The notes: a model not told the origin generated them from the letters alone. A stretch of 64,000 nt of DNA from an uncultured Bacteroidota bacterium (GCA_902635965.1 CACPQA010000007.1:1-64000), one strand, 5' to 3'. Counted from the stretch's first letter, positions 8,048-17,853 are shown. A program made the numbers and translations.

Positions 8048-10042
8048 TCATTTTGCATTTATCATTTCTAAAAAATCATTTTCACTTATGATTGGAATAC
8101 TCAATAATTCAGCTTTTCGTTTTTTTGATGGGCCAATCGACTGACCTCCAATTATTATTTTTGTCTTGGAATTAACTACTGACGACAATTTGCCTCCATT
8201 TTCAACAACTAATTGCTTAATTGTCTCTCTTGATAAAATTTCAAATGTGCCAGATATCACTATAATCTTATCTCTTAAAATATTGGATCCACTTTTGTCT
8301 TCATCGATTTTGAAATTTAATCCCTCTTTTGAAAGCTTATCTATTATTGATAAATTTTCAGAATTACTAAAATAAACACGAATACTGTTAACTATCTTTT
8401 CACCTATTTCTTCAACCGAAATTAGATCATCATTAGTGGAGTTGACTAAATTTTCAATTGACCTAAAGTGATTAGCTAACTTTAATGCAACAGTTTCTCC
8501 AACATGTCTAATTCCTAAAGAAAATAAAACTTTTTGAAAGGGTTGTTTCTTTGATTGCTGTATGGATTCTAATAAATTTAATGCGGACTTTTTCGCCATC
8601 CCGTCGAGACTTGCTAAGTTTTCGAATTCCATTCTATATATATCAGCAATGTTAGTAATTAAGCCCTCATTATACAACATAGCCACTCTTTCACTTCCAA
8701 AGCTTTCAATATTCATCGCTTTGCGGGAAACAAAGTGCTGAATTTTACCAATTATTTGAGTTTTACAATTATTTTCATTTTTACAATAATGTTGTGCCTC
8801 ACCCTTAATTTTTTGAAGTTTTGAACCACAATCAGGGCAATTTTCAACAAATTTTACAAGATTTTTTTGGCTTCCTCTTCTTAACTCATCGATTCCAACA
8901 ATTTTTGGAATAATTTCACCCCCCTTTTCGACGTAAACAAAATCACCTGTTCTAAGGCCAAGTTTTTCAATTTGATCCGAATTATGCAGAGAAGCCCTTT
9001 TAACAATTGAACCAGAAAGATTAATGGGGGTAAAGTTTGCAACTGGTGTTACAGCTCCAGTTCTACCAACTTGATAAGCAACAGACACTAATCTTGTGCT
9101 CTGCCTTTCTGCTTTGTATTTATAAGAAATAGCCCATCTTGGAGCTTTTGCCGTGAAACCTAGGTTATTTTGAACCTTCATAGAATTAACCTTAATCACA
9201 ATACCATCTATATCGTAGGGTAATTCACTTTTCTTTTTTTCCCAGAAATCAATAAAATCAAAAATTTCGTTGATTGAATTTACTCTTTTCATATTTTGGG
9301 GTATAAAAAATCCCCATTGTTTTGATTTTTCTAACAATTCCGAGTGATATAAACATGAATTTTCTCCAACTACCGAATAAAAAAAGCACTTTAATTTTCT
9401 TGATGCAACTTCTCTGCTGTCTTGAAGTTTCAGGGATCCTGAAACAGTATTTCGTGGATTTCTAAAAGGCATAATCCCTTCCTCTTTTCTTTTTTTATTC
9501 AAAAAATTAAAATCATCTATAGTTAAAATTACTTCTCCTCTTATCTCAAATTTTTCAGGGTGTTTACCACTTAAAATCAAAGGAACATTCTTGATGGTTT
9601 TGATATTTGAAGTTACATCATCACCTCTAGTCCCATCCCCTCTGGTAAGTGCCCTTTTTAATTTTCCGTTTTCATAACATAAATTAATAGAAGCCCCATC
9701 AAATTTCAACTCACAATTAAAGTCATCTATATTATGACCGCATCTTTTTTCAATTCTTTTGATCCATTCTTTAATTTCACCTTTTGAATAAGTGTTTGCT
9801 AAAGAATACATTGGATAATTGTGATTAAAACTTTGAAATTGTTTTGTAACCCCACCTCCTACCCTCACTGTAGGCGAATTCTTATCATCAAATTGAGGGT
9901 ACTTTTTTTCCAACTCCTCTAATTTTTTCATGAGCGAATCAAATTCAAAATCGGAAATTAGACTTTCATCCCTGTTATAATAAGAGTTATTATAGATATG
10001 TAATTTATTTCTTAAATTTTTGATTTTCTCTTCTGGGTTCAT
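8048..10042 (-). CDS. ligA: NAD+-dependent DNA ligase LigA
   Basis: LigA seals nicks during replication and repair. The 664-aa protein has all family parts: the N-terminal NMN-binding Ia region with its Tyr/Asp residues (YYNRDESLISDFEFD), the adenylated Lys113 in ELKFDGASIN, an OB-fold, a four-Cys zinc finger (CPDCGSK then CKNENNC), helix-hairpin-helix repeats including SLGIRHVGET, and a C-terminal BRCT domain from about residue 590. The start is supported by a four-base overlap with the prmC stop. Nothing is missing. Confidence 0.97.
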   Translation of the reverse strand: MNPEEKIKNLRNKLHIYNNSYYNRDESLISDFEFDSLMKKLEELEKKYPQFDDKNSPTVRVGGGVTKQFQSFNHNYPMYSLANTYSKGEIKEWIKRIEKRCGHNIDDFNCELKFDGASINLCYENGKLKRALTRGDGTRGDDVTSNIKTIKNVPLILSGKHPEKFEIRGEVILTIDDFNFLNKKRKEEGIMPFRNPRNTVSGSLKLQDSREVASRKLKCFFYSVVGENSCLYHSELLEKSKQWGFFIPQNMKRVNSINEIFDFIDFWEKKKSELPYDIDGIVIKVNSMKVQNNLGFTAKAPRWAISYKYKAERQSTRLVSVAYQVGRTGAVTPVANFTPINLSGSIVKRASLHNSDQIEKLGLRTGDFVYVEKGGEIIPKIVGIDELRRGSQKNLVKFVENCPDCGSKLQKIKGEAQHYCKNENNCKTQIIGKIQHFVSRKAMNIESFGSERVAMLYNEGLITNIADIYRMEFENLASLDGMAKKSALNLLESIQQSKKQPFQKVLFSLGIRHVGETVALKLANHFRSIENLVNSTNDDLISVEEIGEKIVNSIRVYFSNSENLSIIDKLSKEGLNFKIDEDKSGSNILRDKIIVISGTFEILSRETIKQLVVENGGKLSSVVNSKTKIIIGGQSIGPSKKRKAELLSIPIISENDFLEMINAK

Positions 10043-10878
10043 TTTTGAAACTTAATATATCTATTCCTTTTAAAAATATCTTTTTTCAATTCATAACTTG
10101 AAAAATGATATTCATTGGAGAGAGATATTAATTGATTTTTAAATTTAGGATTTATTTCAAAATATATCAGACCACCCGCTTTCAATTTTGATTTTGAAAA
10201 ATCAAATATCCTTTTATAAAAAATCAATGGATTATCATCTGGAACAAAAATTGACTTTTCTGGTTCAAATTTTAAAACATTTATTTTCATAAATTTTTTT
10301 TGGCTTTCAGCTATATACGGAGGGTTTGATATTATAATGTCAACTTCATCACAATTATCCCATGAAAAAATGTCGGCGTTTACGTAATTGATGTTAACTA
10401 AATTTCTTGATGAATTACGTTTAGCTATATTAATTGCTTTTTTGCTTTTTTCTAAAGCAAAAATATCCCATTTTTTCCGTTTAATTTTAATTGTAATTGC
10501 TATACAGCCGCTTCCTGAACAAAGATCAATAACTGTTGCTTTTGAATTATTATTATCATTTAAAATCCAATCCACCAACCCCTCTGTTTCTACCCTAGGT
10601 ATCATAACACTATCATTGACATAAAATTTATAATTACAAAATTTTGTTTCACCAACAATATACTGGTAAGGTCTCCCTTTTTTTAATTCGTCAGTAAACT
10701 TGTTGATTTTTTTCAATTCAATTTTTGTTAATGTGTAATCGGGATTTAAATAAAATTTAGTTATGTTGAAAGATAGAACTTCTTCCAAAACAATTTTAAA
10801 CAATGATGATACTTCCTGCAATGAGTATAAATCAGTCAAATCTGAACTGAACTTAGAATTGAACTCACTTATTGTCAT
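10039..10878 (-). CDS. prmC: release factor N5-glutamine methyltransferase PrmC
   Basis: PrmC methylates the Gln of the GGQ motif in peptide chain release factors. The 279-aa sequence shows the SAM-binding motif DLCSGSGCIA (118-127) and the catalytic NPPY at 185-188. The N-terminal IPRVETE (93-99) corresponds to the family's IPRPETE with Pro replaced by Val, a mild change. It overlaps ligA and the upstream acetyltransferase gene by four bases at each end, so three genes form a tight operon. Confidence 0.95.
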   Translation of the reverse strand: MTISEFNSKFSSDLTDLYSLQEVSSLFKIVLEEVLSFNITKFYLNPDYTLTKIELKKINKFTDELKKGRPYQYIVGETKFCNYKFYVNDSVMIPRVETEGLVDWILNDNNNSKATVIDLCSGSGCIAITIKIKRKKWDIFALEKSKKAINIAKRNSSRNLVNINYVNADIFSWDNCDEVDIIISNPPYIAESQKKFMKINVLKFEPEKSIFVPDDNPLIFYKRIFDFSKSKLKAGGLIYFEINPKFKNQLISLSNEYHFSSYELKKDIFKRNRYIKFQK

Positions 10879-11357
10879 TTTAGTTTCTTAATTAAGAAAA
10901 CATTACATGAGACATGACCTGTATATCCAATTGGCCCGTCGATATACTGAAATCCCTTTTTAAGATAAAGTTTTTGTGCTGCTTTCATGTATGGTAAAGT
11001 CTCAATATAACAATATTTATATTTATTATCTAACGCGAAACTCAAACACTTTTCTATCATTTGATCACCTAATCCCTTACCTCTAATTGTGGGGAGGAAG
11101 TACATTTTTTGTAATTCACAGGTATCGTAATCCGCTCCATTTAAATGTGATATTCCGGCTCCCCCATAGACTTTTCCTTTATTTTCAACTACGTAATAAA
11201 TCGACCTTTTCTTATCATAAGTTTCAAACATAAAGTCTAGTTCAGGGTCAGAAAAAGCTGTTCCTTTCTTAGGTACTCCAATTTCAATTAAAACTTCACG
11301 AATAACATTACCGAGATTTAAATTATCGTTTTTACAAATTTGTCTTATTTTAAACAT
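10875..11357 (-). CDS. GNAT family N-acetyltransferase
   Basis: This 160-aa protein has the GNAT fold with the acetyl-CoA pyrophosphate-binding loop RGKGLG near residue 95, followed by the AAQKLYLKKGF helix typical of small-molecule or protein acetyltransferases. The substrate cannot be told. It is the first gene of the operon with prmC and ligA. The divergent gap to ribD is only 46 bases, so both promoters must lie in that stretch. Confidence 0.85.
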   Translation of the reverse strand: MFKIRQICKNDNLNLGNVIREVLIEIGVPKKGTAFSDPELDFMFETYDKKRSIYYVVENKGKVYGGAGISHLNGADYDTCELQKMYFLPTIRGKGLGDQMIEKCLSFALDNKYKYCYIETLPYMKAAQKLYLKKGFQYIDGPIGYTGHVSCNVFLIKKLK

Positions 11358-11403
11358 AAAATATTTTAATAATTTATCTTTGATTTAAAGCTAGAAATAA
11401 GGA

Positions 11404-12405
11404 TTGGAAAAACATAAAAAATTTATGCAAAGATGCTTTGATTTGGCAATCAAAAGTATGGGAAATACTTATCCAAACCCTCTTGTTGGATCCATTATTG
11501 TTAATAATCAAAAAATAATATCAGAAGGTTGGCACAAAAAAGCTGGAGAAGATCACGCAGAAGTTGTAGCAATTAAAAAAATTAAGAATAAAAAAGAACT
11601 TCAAAAATCAACTCTTTATGTAAATCTAGAACCATGTAATCATACAGGTAAAACACCCCCATGTACTGATTTTATTATTAAGAGTGGAATTAAAAATGTT
11701 GTTGTTGCTTGTCTTGATCCAAATACTCATGTTAAAGGAAAGGGTATTTGTAAACTTATTGAAAATGGAATAAATGTAACTGTTGGGGTTTGTGAGAGTC
11801 AAGCTAAGGAACTAAATAAAAGATTTTTTTGTTTTCATGAAAAAAGAAGACCCTACATAATTCTAAAATGGGCAGAGTCAAAAGATGGTTTTATAGGTCC
11901 CGAGAAAAATCACCAAAATATAGGTAAAGTAAATTATTTAACTGAATTGAAGGATCGAATTCTAGTGCACAAGTGGAGAAAAGAAGAAGAATCTATTCTC
12001 ATAGGAGTTCAAACGCTAAATGATGACAATCCTAAGCTAACAAACAGACATATTAAAGGTAGGAGTCCCATTAAAATAATATTAGACCCAAATGATCGTG
12101 CAGATAAAAATTCTATTCTGTTCAAAACAAATGATTTACTACACCTTACTAACAAAAAATTAAAAATAAATAGTAGTAATGAAAAAAATCTTTTTTTAAA
12201 AAAAGCAATAAGATTTATTCATAGTCAAAAAATTTCATCAATTTTAGTTGAAGGTGGAGGTTTTACAATTCAAGAATTTATAAATCATAAGGTATTTGAC
12301 GAAATTCGAATATTTAAAACATCCAAAAAATTAAATTTAGGAACATCGGCACCTACCGTTCCGAACAATATAGAAGAAAAAAAAATTAAAATTTATAATT
12401 CATAA
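11404..12405 (+). CDS. ribD: riboflavin biosynthesis deaminase/reductase RibD
   Basis: RibD performs the deamination and side-chain reduction steps of riboflavin synthesis. The N-terminal deaminase half has the zinc site His51-Ala-Glu53 and Cys78/Cys87 (PCNHTGKTPPC). The C-terminal reductase half, from about residue 148, has PYIILKWAESKDGF and the VEGGG motif near residue 272. The start is a TTG; the first ATG is seven codons later, but the TTG restores the family's EKHKKFMQRCFDLA start. At 333 aa it is slightly short. The last 13 bases overlap the convergent thioesterase gene. Confidence 0.94.
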   Translation: MEKHKKFMQRCFDLAIKSMGNTYPNPLVGSIIVNNQKIISEGWHKKAGEDHAEVVAIKKIKNKKELQKSTLYVNLEPCNHTGKTPPCTDFIIKSGIKNVVVACLDPNTHVKGKGICKLIENGINVTVGVCESQAKELNKRFFCFHEKRRPYIILKWAESKDGFIGPEKNHQNIGKVNYLTELKDRILVHKWRKEEESILIGVQTLNDDNPKLTNRHIKGRSPIKIILDPNDRADKNSILFKTNDLLHLTNKKLKINSSNEKNLFLKKAIRFIHSQKISSILVEGGGFTIQEFINHKVFDEIRIFKTSKKLNLGTSAPTVPNNIEEKKIKIYNS

Positions 12406-12833
12406 TTTTTTTTGAAAACTAAAGTTAAATTATCAGGGGCTCTAACAGGTACCTGTTTGAATTTGTTTAAAAAAGCTAGATGAACATACCCAAAACAAAT
12501 TTTTTTGTTTTTTGTAATTTCTATCTCATAGTTTAATTTCAGCCTAGAGACAGGTAATTCACTAATTCCAACTTTCACGACAAAAATATCATCGAACTTT
12601 AACGGTAATAAATATTTTATTTCTGAATAAATCACAGGTAATAAAATACCTTTTTCTTCCATTTTTTTGTAAGATATTCCAAGTTTGGAAAGCCATTCTA
12701 GCCTTGCTGCTTCAAAATATTTTAAATAATTAGTGTGATGCACAAACCCCATTTGGTCTGTTTCGCAATAACGAACTTTAAAGGGCGATGATTTAAATTG
12801 AAATTCCAAAATAGTAAAAATTGATGTCCTCAT
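12393..12833 (-). CDS. acyl-CoA thioesterase, YbgC/4HBT family
   Basis: This 146-aa hotdog-fold protein has the 4-hydroxybenzoyl-CoA thioesterase signature: RYCETDQMGFVHHTNYLKYFEAAR near residues 21-44, with the catalytic Asp in ETDQMG. Enzymes of this type release acyl chains from CoA; the substrate is unknown. It is convergent with ribD and its 3' end overlaps the ribD 3' end by 13 bases. It is divergent from dnaA across a 131-base gap. Confidence 0.9.
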   Translation of the reverse strand: MRTSIFTILEFQFKSSPFKVRYCETDQMGFVHHTNYLKYFEAARLEWLSKLGISYKKMEEKGILLPVIYSEIKYLLPLKFDDIFVVKVGISELPVSRLKLNYEIEITKNKKICFGYVHLAFLNKFKQVPVRAPDNLTLVFKKNYEL

Positions 12834-12964
12834 AATTTCTAAAAAAAAAAAATTAAAATCAATACCAAAACTTGTTTTTTTTTATTTATTTTTTCAGCAT
12901 ATTTGACTTATCTAAATTGAAAAAACCAAAACATTTTAAAAAAGAAAGTTATATAGTAATTTAA

Positions 12965-14392
12965 ATGCATAAAACTGCTGAATCTTCTTGGAATAATTGT
13001 TTATCTTTTATAAAAGACAACATTCAGCCTCAAGCATTTAAGACATGGTTTGAACCAATTAGGCCATTAAAGTTAAGTGACAGTGCTTTAAGCATTCAGG
13101 TTCCAAGTAAGTTTTTTTATGAATGGCTTGAAGAACATTACATTAAACTTTTAAAAATTGCACTAACTAAAGAATTGGGTGAATCTGCTCGTCTTGTTTA
13201 TGTAATTAAAATGGAAAATACCTATGGGAATCGAAAACCATTTACTGAAAGTATTCCGAGTAACCAACAAGAAAATTTTCAGTCTCAGCAAGTAGATGCT
13301 CCTTTAAATAGTCTGAACGGTCAGCTTAAAAATCCATTTGTGATTCCTGGTATTAAAAATTTAAATATTGAATCACAGTTAAATCCAAACTATAATTTTC
13401 AAAATTTTTTAGAAGGTGATTCAAATAGGTTGGCTAGATCAGCTGGAATTGCTGTTGCAAACAAACCCGGAGGAACTTCATTTAACCCACTATTGATTTT
13501 TGGAAATGTTGGTTTAGGAAAAACTCATTTGGCTCACGCAATAGGTGTAAAAATTAAAGAAAAATTTCCTGATAAAACTGTTCTTTATATTTCCGCAGAA
13601 AAATTTACGCAACAATATATAGAATCAGTTAAGAAAAATACTAGAAACGACTTTATCCACTTTTACCAAATTATTGATATATTAATTATTGATGATGTTC
13701 AATTTTTGTCAGGTAAATCGGGTACACAAGATGTTTTTTTTCACATTTTTAACCATCTCCACCAAAACGGTAAGCAAGTAATTATAACATCTGACAAGGC
13801 TCCCGTCGATATGCAGGACATTGAGCAGAGACTTTTATCGAGGTTCAAATGGGGATTGTCAGCTGAACTTCAACAACCAAACTATGAAACAAGATTTTCT
13901 ATTCTCAAAAATAAGTTATATAGAGATGGTGTAGTTATTGATGACGATATTGTGGATTATATAGCTAAAAATATAAAAAGCAACATTCGAGAATTAGAAG
14001 GTGCAATAATTTCATTAATAGCTCAATCTTCATTTAATAAACTTGAAGTAACAATTGAATTAGCTAAAGAGATTGTAGATAAGTTCGTTAAAAATACAAA
14101 AAGAGAAGTTAGCATTGATTATATTCAAAAAGTTGTTTCGGAATATTTCCAAATGGATGTAGAAACCCTGCAATCAAAAACCAGAAAAAGACACATCGTA
14201 CAAGCAAGACAGTTAGCTATGTATTTTGCAAAAAAATTTACTAAAGCTTCATTGGCAAGCATAGGCAGCCAAATCGGGAAAAGAGACCATGCTACTGTTT
14301 TGCATGCATGTAAAACAGTCGATAACTTATCTTTCACAGATAAGCAATTCAGAAAATACGTAGAAGATTTAAACAAGAAATTAACACTTTGA
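12965..14392 (+). CDS. dnaA: chromosomal replication initiator DnaA
   Basis: DnaA binds the origin and opens the DNA for replication. All four domains are visible in the 475-aa protein: domain I (about 1-80, with the NNCLSFIKDNIQPQAFKTWF start), a Gln/Asn-rich linker (about 95-140), the AAA+ core with Walker A GNVGLGKTH (180-188) and Walker B IDDVQFL, and the DNA-binding domain with the signature GKRDHATVLHACKTV. The 131 bases upstream contain no cluster of DnaA boxes. The LMW phosphatase gene follows after one base. Confidence 0.98.
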   Translation: MHKTAESSWNNCLSFIKDNIQPQAFKTWFEPIRPLKLSDSALSIQVPSKFFYEWLEEHYIKLLKIALTKELGESARLVYVIKMENTYGNRKPFTESIPSNQQENFQSQQVDAPLNSLNGQLKNPFVIPGIKNLNIESQLNPNYNFQNFLEGDSNRLARSAGIAVANKPGGTSFNPLLIFGNVGLGKTHLAHAIGVKIKEKFPDKTVLYISAEKFTQQYIESVKKNTRNDFIHFYQIIDILIIDDVQFLSGKSGTQDVFFHIFNHLHQNGKQVIITSDKAPVDMQDIEQRLLSRFKWGLSAELQQPNYETRFSILKNKLYRDGVVIDDDIVDYIAKNIKSNIRELEGAIISLIAQSSFNKLEVTIELAKEIVDKFVKNTKREVSIDYIQKVVSEYFQMDVETLQSKTRKRHIVQARQLAMYFAKKFTKASLASIGSQIGKRDHATVLHACKTVDNLSFTDKQFRKYVEDLNKKLTL

Positions 14393-14393
14393 C

Positions 14394-14837
14394 ATGTACA
14401 AACCAGGAAATGTTCTAATGGTTTGTTTAGGAAATATTTGCAGGTCACCACTGGCACAAGGTGTGTTTCAGAATATGTCCAAAGAATATAATATTAAAGT
14501 AGATTCCGCCGGTATTGCAAATTACCATACTGGCCACCCCCCTGATAAAAGAAGTATTTATGTTGCACAAAAAAATGGAATTGATATTAGCAAGCAAAAA
14601 GCAAGGCAGTTTAAAGTTGAAGATTTTAAAATTTTTCAATATATTTTTGTAATGGACAAACAAAATTTTTTTAGCCTTAAAAAGCTATGCGAAACATACC
14701 AAACCAATTCCTTGATACAACTTTTAAACAAACCCTACGAAATTGAGGATCCTTATTATGGAGATGATAAAAGTTTTGAAATAGCTTACAATAAAATCTA
14801 TCAAGGTTGTAAAAGAGTTCTAAGTAGTTGGAGATAA
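14394..14837 (+). CDS. low molecular weight protein tyrosine phosphatase
   Basis: This 147-aa enzyme dephosphorylates phosphotyrosine proteins. The P-loop is complete: Cys11-x5-Arg17 (CLGNICRSPL), and the general acid Asp is in EIEDPYYGDD near residue 117. Length is normal. It starts one base after the dnaA stop, and its last 10 bases overlap the next gene, so it is part of a dnaA operon, an arrangement common in flavobacteria. No tyrosine kinase is visible in the window. Confidence 0.93.
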   Translation: MYKPGNVLMVCLGNICRSPLAQGVFQNMSKEYNIKVDSAGIANYHTGHPPDKRSIYVAQKNGIDISKQKARQFKVEDFKIFQYIFVMDKQNFFSLKKLCETYQTNSLIQLLNKPYEIEDPYYGDDKSFEIAYNKIYQGCKRVLSSWR

Positions 14838-15544
14838 AAAAACCAATTCTTTATGTTATTCCAAGTTTTATTGGAAGTAATCAAGGGTTAGCGCATATAT
14901 CCACATACAATCTTAAAATTATTAATGAAATTAAGTACTTCATTGTAGAGAATGAAAAAAAATCAAGAAGATTTATAAATAAAATTTTGCCTGAAAAAAA
15001 TCAAGATAATTTATTTTTTTTTCAGATAAAAAAAGATAAAAATTACATTAATATCGAAACATATTTAAATCCTTTAAAAAGAGGAGAGAATATGGGTTTA
15101 ATGTCAGACTCAGGGAACCCTGTTATAGCAGATCCTGGTTCTTCTATAATAGAAGCAGCTCATATTTTAAAAATTAATATTAAACCCTTGGTTGGTCCGT
15201 CCTCAATTTTACTCGCATTAGTATCATCTGGAATGAATGGACAAAAATTCGCTTTCAATGGTTATCTACCGATAAATACAAAAGAAAGAACGAAACAATT
15301 AAAATATTTGGAGAAAAAATCTATAATAAATAAAGAAACCCAAATTTTTATCGAAACACCCTACAGGAACAATCAGCTTTTGGCTTTAATTTTAAAAGTA
15401 CTTTCTTCACACACACGACTATCAGTAGCTTCATGCTTAGACTCAAATGAGGAAAAGATTATTAACTTATCAATTATTGAATGGAGGAAAGAAAAAATCG
15501 ACCTAAACAAAAAACCAACTGTTTTTTTAATTGGGAATAAATAA
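14828..15544 (+). CDS. RsmI-like SAM-dependent methyltransferase
   Basis: This 238-aa protein belongs to the tetrapyrrole-methylase superfamily. Motifs include the N-terminal PILYVIPSFIG, the SAM-binding loop GLMSDSGNPVIADPGS near residues 95-110, and VGPSSILLALVSSG. The RsmI subfamily methylates 16S rRNA C1402; the Bacteroidota proteins in this position are shorter relatives whose substrate I cannot assign. The start is a TTG that overlaps the phosphatase gene by 10 bases; no ATG is available upstream in frame, and a later start would remove the first conserved strand. It is convergent with mltG, two bases apart. Confidence 0.85.
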   Translation: MEIKKPILYVIPSFIGSNQGLAHISTYNLKIINEIKYFIVENEKKSRRFINKILPEKNQDNLFFFQIKKDKNYINIETYLNPLKRGENMGLMSDSGNPVIADPGSSIIEAAHILKINIKPLVGPSSILLALVSSGMNGQKFAFNGYLPINTKERTKQLKYLEKKSIINKETQIFIETPYRNNQLLALILKVLSSHTRLSVASCLDSNEEKIINLSIIEWRKEKIDLNKKPTVFLIGNK

Positions 15545-15546
15545 TC

Positions 15547-16569
15547 TTAGTTTATTTTTTTTATCCAATTTATATAAATTCTCCTGTAGTTGTTGTGCTC
15601 TTTCAAAGTTCTTGAGAAAGAATGATGTCCAGGCTTGTTTGGATTCGCAACAAAATACAAATAGTCATGCCTTTTAAAATTTAGTACTGCCTCAATTGAA
15701 GAAATGTCAGGCATACAAATTGGACCTGGAGGTAGACCTAAATACTTGTATGTATTATATTTGGAATCTATATCTAAATCTTTGTAAAGAACTCTTTTTA
15801 TAATCTTATTGAAGTTTTTATTTTTCTGTTTAATTGAATAAATTACAGTAGGGTCTGCTTGAAGTTTTATTTTTTTATTTAGTCGATTCATATAAACTCC
15901 TGCAATAATCGGTCTTTCTTTTTCAACAGAAGACTCTTTTTTTACTATTGAGGCCAAAATACTCACTTGGACTGGTGTTAAATTAATTTCTTTAGCCCTG
16001 GAAAGTCTTTTTTGATTCCAAAATTTCAAAAATTCCATATGCATTCTTTTTTGAAAATCAGCTGGGCTGACATTCCAAAAAAATTCATATGAATTTGGTA
16101 TGAACATTGAAAGTAGGTTTTGATAATTAAACCCATTTTTAATTAGAAATTCATCACTTAAAAACTGATTAATCAAATTTGAACTATCTGCTTCAATTTG
16201 TTTAGATAAATTTGAAGCTAGATTTTCAATTCTTTCTATGTTGTTGAAAATAACTTTTATTGGGATATTCTTGACTCTCAGGTTGTTTATGAGTTGATTG
16301 TTACTCATAGAGTTTTCAATTATATATCTACCAGCTTTTATATTTATATTGTATTTTTTAATCTTTGAGGCTAATCTAAAACTAGTTTTAGATTTGAGGT
16401 GTGGTTCTAAATCCTCCAAAATCTGATCAAATGATGTTTTCTGTTTAATAAAAAAATCTATTTTTTTATTCTCAACTGAAACATTTGGAATAAAAAAAAG
16501 CCAACAAAAAATAATTATTAATAATGTTGAAAAAAAAGATAATCGAATTAATATTTTTTTATGGCTCAC
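15547..16569 (-). CDS. mltG: endolytic transglycosylase MltG
   Basis: MltG cuts nascent peptidoglycan at the inner membrane. The 340-aa protein has one N-terminal membrane segment (about 8-28), then the YceG domain with the catalytic Glu212 in KKESSVEKERP and the MNRL...QADPTVIYS signature. Length is normal. Its start overlaps the preceding acetyltransferase by 11 bases, and with dapF the three form an operon, the usual flavobacterial order. This pairs a precursor enzyme with a wall-remodelling enzyme. Confidence 0.95.
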   Translation of the reverse strand: MSHKKILIRLSFFSTLLIIIFCWLFFIPNVSVENKKIDFFIKQKTSFDQILEDLEPHLKSKTSFRLASKIKKYNINIKAGRYIIENSMSNNQLINNLRVKNIPIKVIFNNIERIENLASNLSKQIEADSSNLINQFLSDEFLIKNGFNYQNLLSMFIPNSYEFFWNVSPADFQKRMHMEFLKFWNQKRLSRAKEINLTPVQVSILASIVKKESSVEKERPIIAGVYMNRLNKKIKLQADPTVIYSIKQKNKNFNKIIKRVLYKDLDIDSKYNTYKYLGLPPGPICMPDISSIEAVLNFKRHDYLYFVANPNKPGHHSFSRTLKEHNNYRRIYINWIKKIN

Positions 16570-17080
16570 TACTCAAAATTTTCTGAAATAATATTTCATC
16601 AGTGTATCGGCCATTAGAATAATTCCATTCCTTTTTTATTCCAACCTTATTATACCCCAACTTTCTGAACAAATTCAAACTACTTTTATTATTAATTCCG
16701 ACATTAACAAATAGCTGATGAATTTGTAGATCTTTTTTTGAAATATCTTCAATTAATTTTACTGATTCGAGAGCATAACCTCTCTTTCTGTGCTTATTCT
16801 TTATAACTATGCCAATTCCCGCACGATGATTAATTGGATCAAAATCAAATATATCTATTAACCCTACAGGTGTTTTATTTTCAAGACTTATGACAAAACG
16901 AAACTGTTTCTCAGAAAAAATATCAAGATTAGATTCTTTAATATATTTTTCAAGATGGTATTTTGAGAATGGTAATATTGTATCTGATATTTTCCAAAGG
17001 CTTCCATTATTTTCGATTTCAAACAAAAATTCCACATCATCTAGTTCAAGCGCTCGAAGGTTAATTTTATTAATATTCAT
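16559..17080 (-). CDS. GNAT family acetyltransferase, RimJ/RimL-like
   Basis: The 173-aa protein has the GNAT fold: an N-terminal INLRALELDDVEFLF strand-helix, an AGIGIVIKNKHRKRGYA segment carrying the acetyl-CoA loop, and NKSSLNLFRKLGY near the C-terminus. Such proteins acetylate N-termini or small molecules; the target is unknown. Its start shares a base with the dapF stop (TAATG) and its end overlaps mltG, so translation of all three is probably coupled. Confidence 0.88.
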   Translation of the reverse strand: MNINKINLRALELDDVEFLFEIENNGSLWKISDTILPFSKYHLEKYIKESNLDIFSEKQFRFVISLENKTPVGLIDIFDFDPINHRAGIGIVIKNKHRKRGYALESVKLIEDISKKDLQIHQLFVNVGINNKSSLNLFRKLGYNKVGIKKEWNYSNGRYTDEILFQKILSSEP

Positions 17081-17853
17081 TAGTATTCTCCTTTAAACAC
17101 AAATCTAGTAGGCCCTTCGAGAAAAATATTCTTATATCCTGTTTCGCTAACTTGAAAAGAAATAATTAATTCCCCGCCCCTTGTTTGAATAATTATTCTA
17201 TTTTTCTTTGTTAAACCCATAGCATGAACAGCAATTGCTACAGCAGTTGCTCCTGTTCCACACGATAGAGTTTCATTCTCAACTCCTCGCTCATATGTTC
17301 TAATTTCAAATTTTTTATCACTTATTTTACTACAAAAATTTACATTGGTTCCATTTGGTAAATATCTATTTGAAAAACGAATCGATGATCCCATTTCTTT
17401 TACAGATATTTTATTTAAATCATTTGTCATCTCAACGTGATGAGGAGAGCCAGAATTTAAATATGCCTTGTTTTCAAATAAAATAATATCATCAATATTT
17501 TTCATTTTTAAAGACACCAGTTTGTTATCTGAAATTGATGCACTAAAAACTCCTTCAGATGTTTCAATTTTAGCTGTTTTTTCAATGATTCCTAAACTTA
17601 AAGAAAATGAAAAGAGACATCTAGTTCCATTGCCACACAAAGAACTTGGTAACCCATTTGAATTATAATAAAGCATTTTAATATCTGCGATTGAAGAACT
17701 TTTTAAAACAATAAATCCATCAGATCCAACGCCGAAATTTCTACTACAAATATTTTTTATTTTTGAAGTAGTTAAATTATAATTGTTTTTTCTGTCATCT
17801 ATCAAGACAAAGTCATTTCCGCCTGATTCATATTTTTCAAATTTTAATTTCAT
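17080..17853 (-). CDS. dapF: diaminopimelate epimerase
   Basis: DapF converts LL- to meso-diaminopimelate for lysine and peptidoglycan. The 257-aa enzyme has both catalytic cysteines in their motifs: SSLCGNGTRC near residue 73 and ETLSCGTGATA near residue 198. It begins with the family's KFEKYESGGNDFVLID. It heads the dapF-acetyltransferase-mltG operon and is divergent from the HtrA-type protease gene across a short gap. Confidence 0.96.
   Translation of the reverse strand: MKLKFEKYESGGNDFVLIDDRKNNYNLTTSKIKNICSRNFGVGSDGFIVLKSSSIADIKMLYYNSNGLPSSLCGNGTRCLFSFSLSLGIIEKTAKIETSEGVFSASISDNKLVSLKMKNIDDIILFENKAYLNSGSPHHVEMTNDLNKISVKEMGSSIRFSNRYLPNGTNVNFCSKISDKKFEIRTYERGVENETLSCGTGATAVAIAVHAMGLTKKNRIIIQTRGGELIISFQVSETGYKNIFLEGPTRFVFKGEY

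Noticed and set aside
13653-13661. A single DnaA-box-like sequence (TTATCCACT) inside dnaA
   Set aside because: Only one site with one mismatch; no cluster or AT-rich unwinding repeat was found near dnaA, so no origin is called.
14125-14457. Minus-strand open frame of 110 codons opposite the dnaA end
   Set aside because: It is the antisense of the conserved DnaA DNA-binding domain, with no homologous features of its own.
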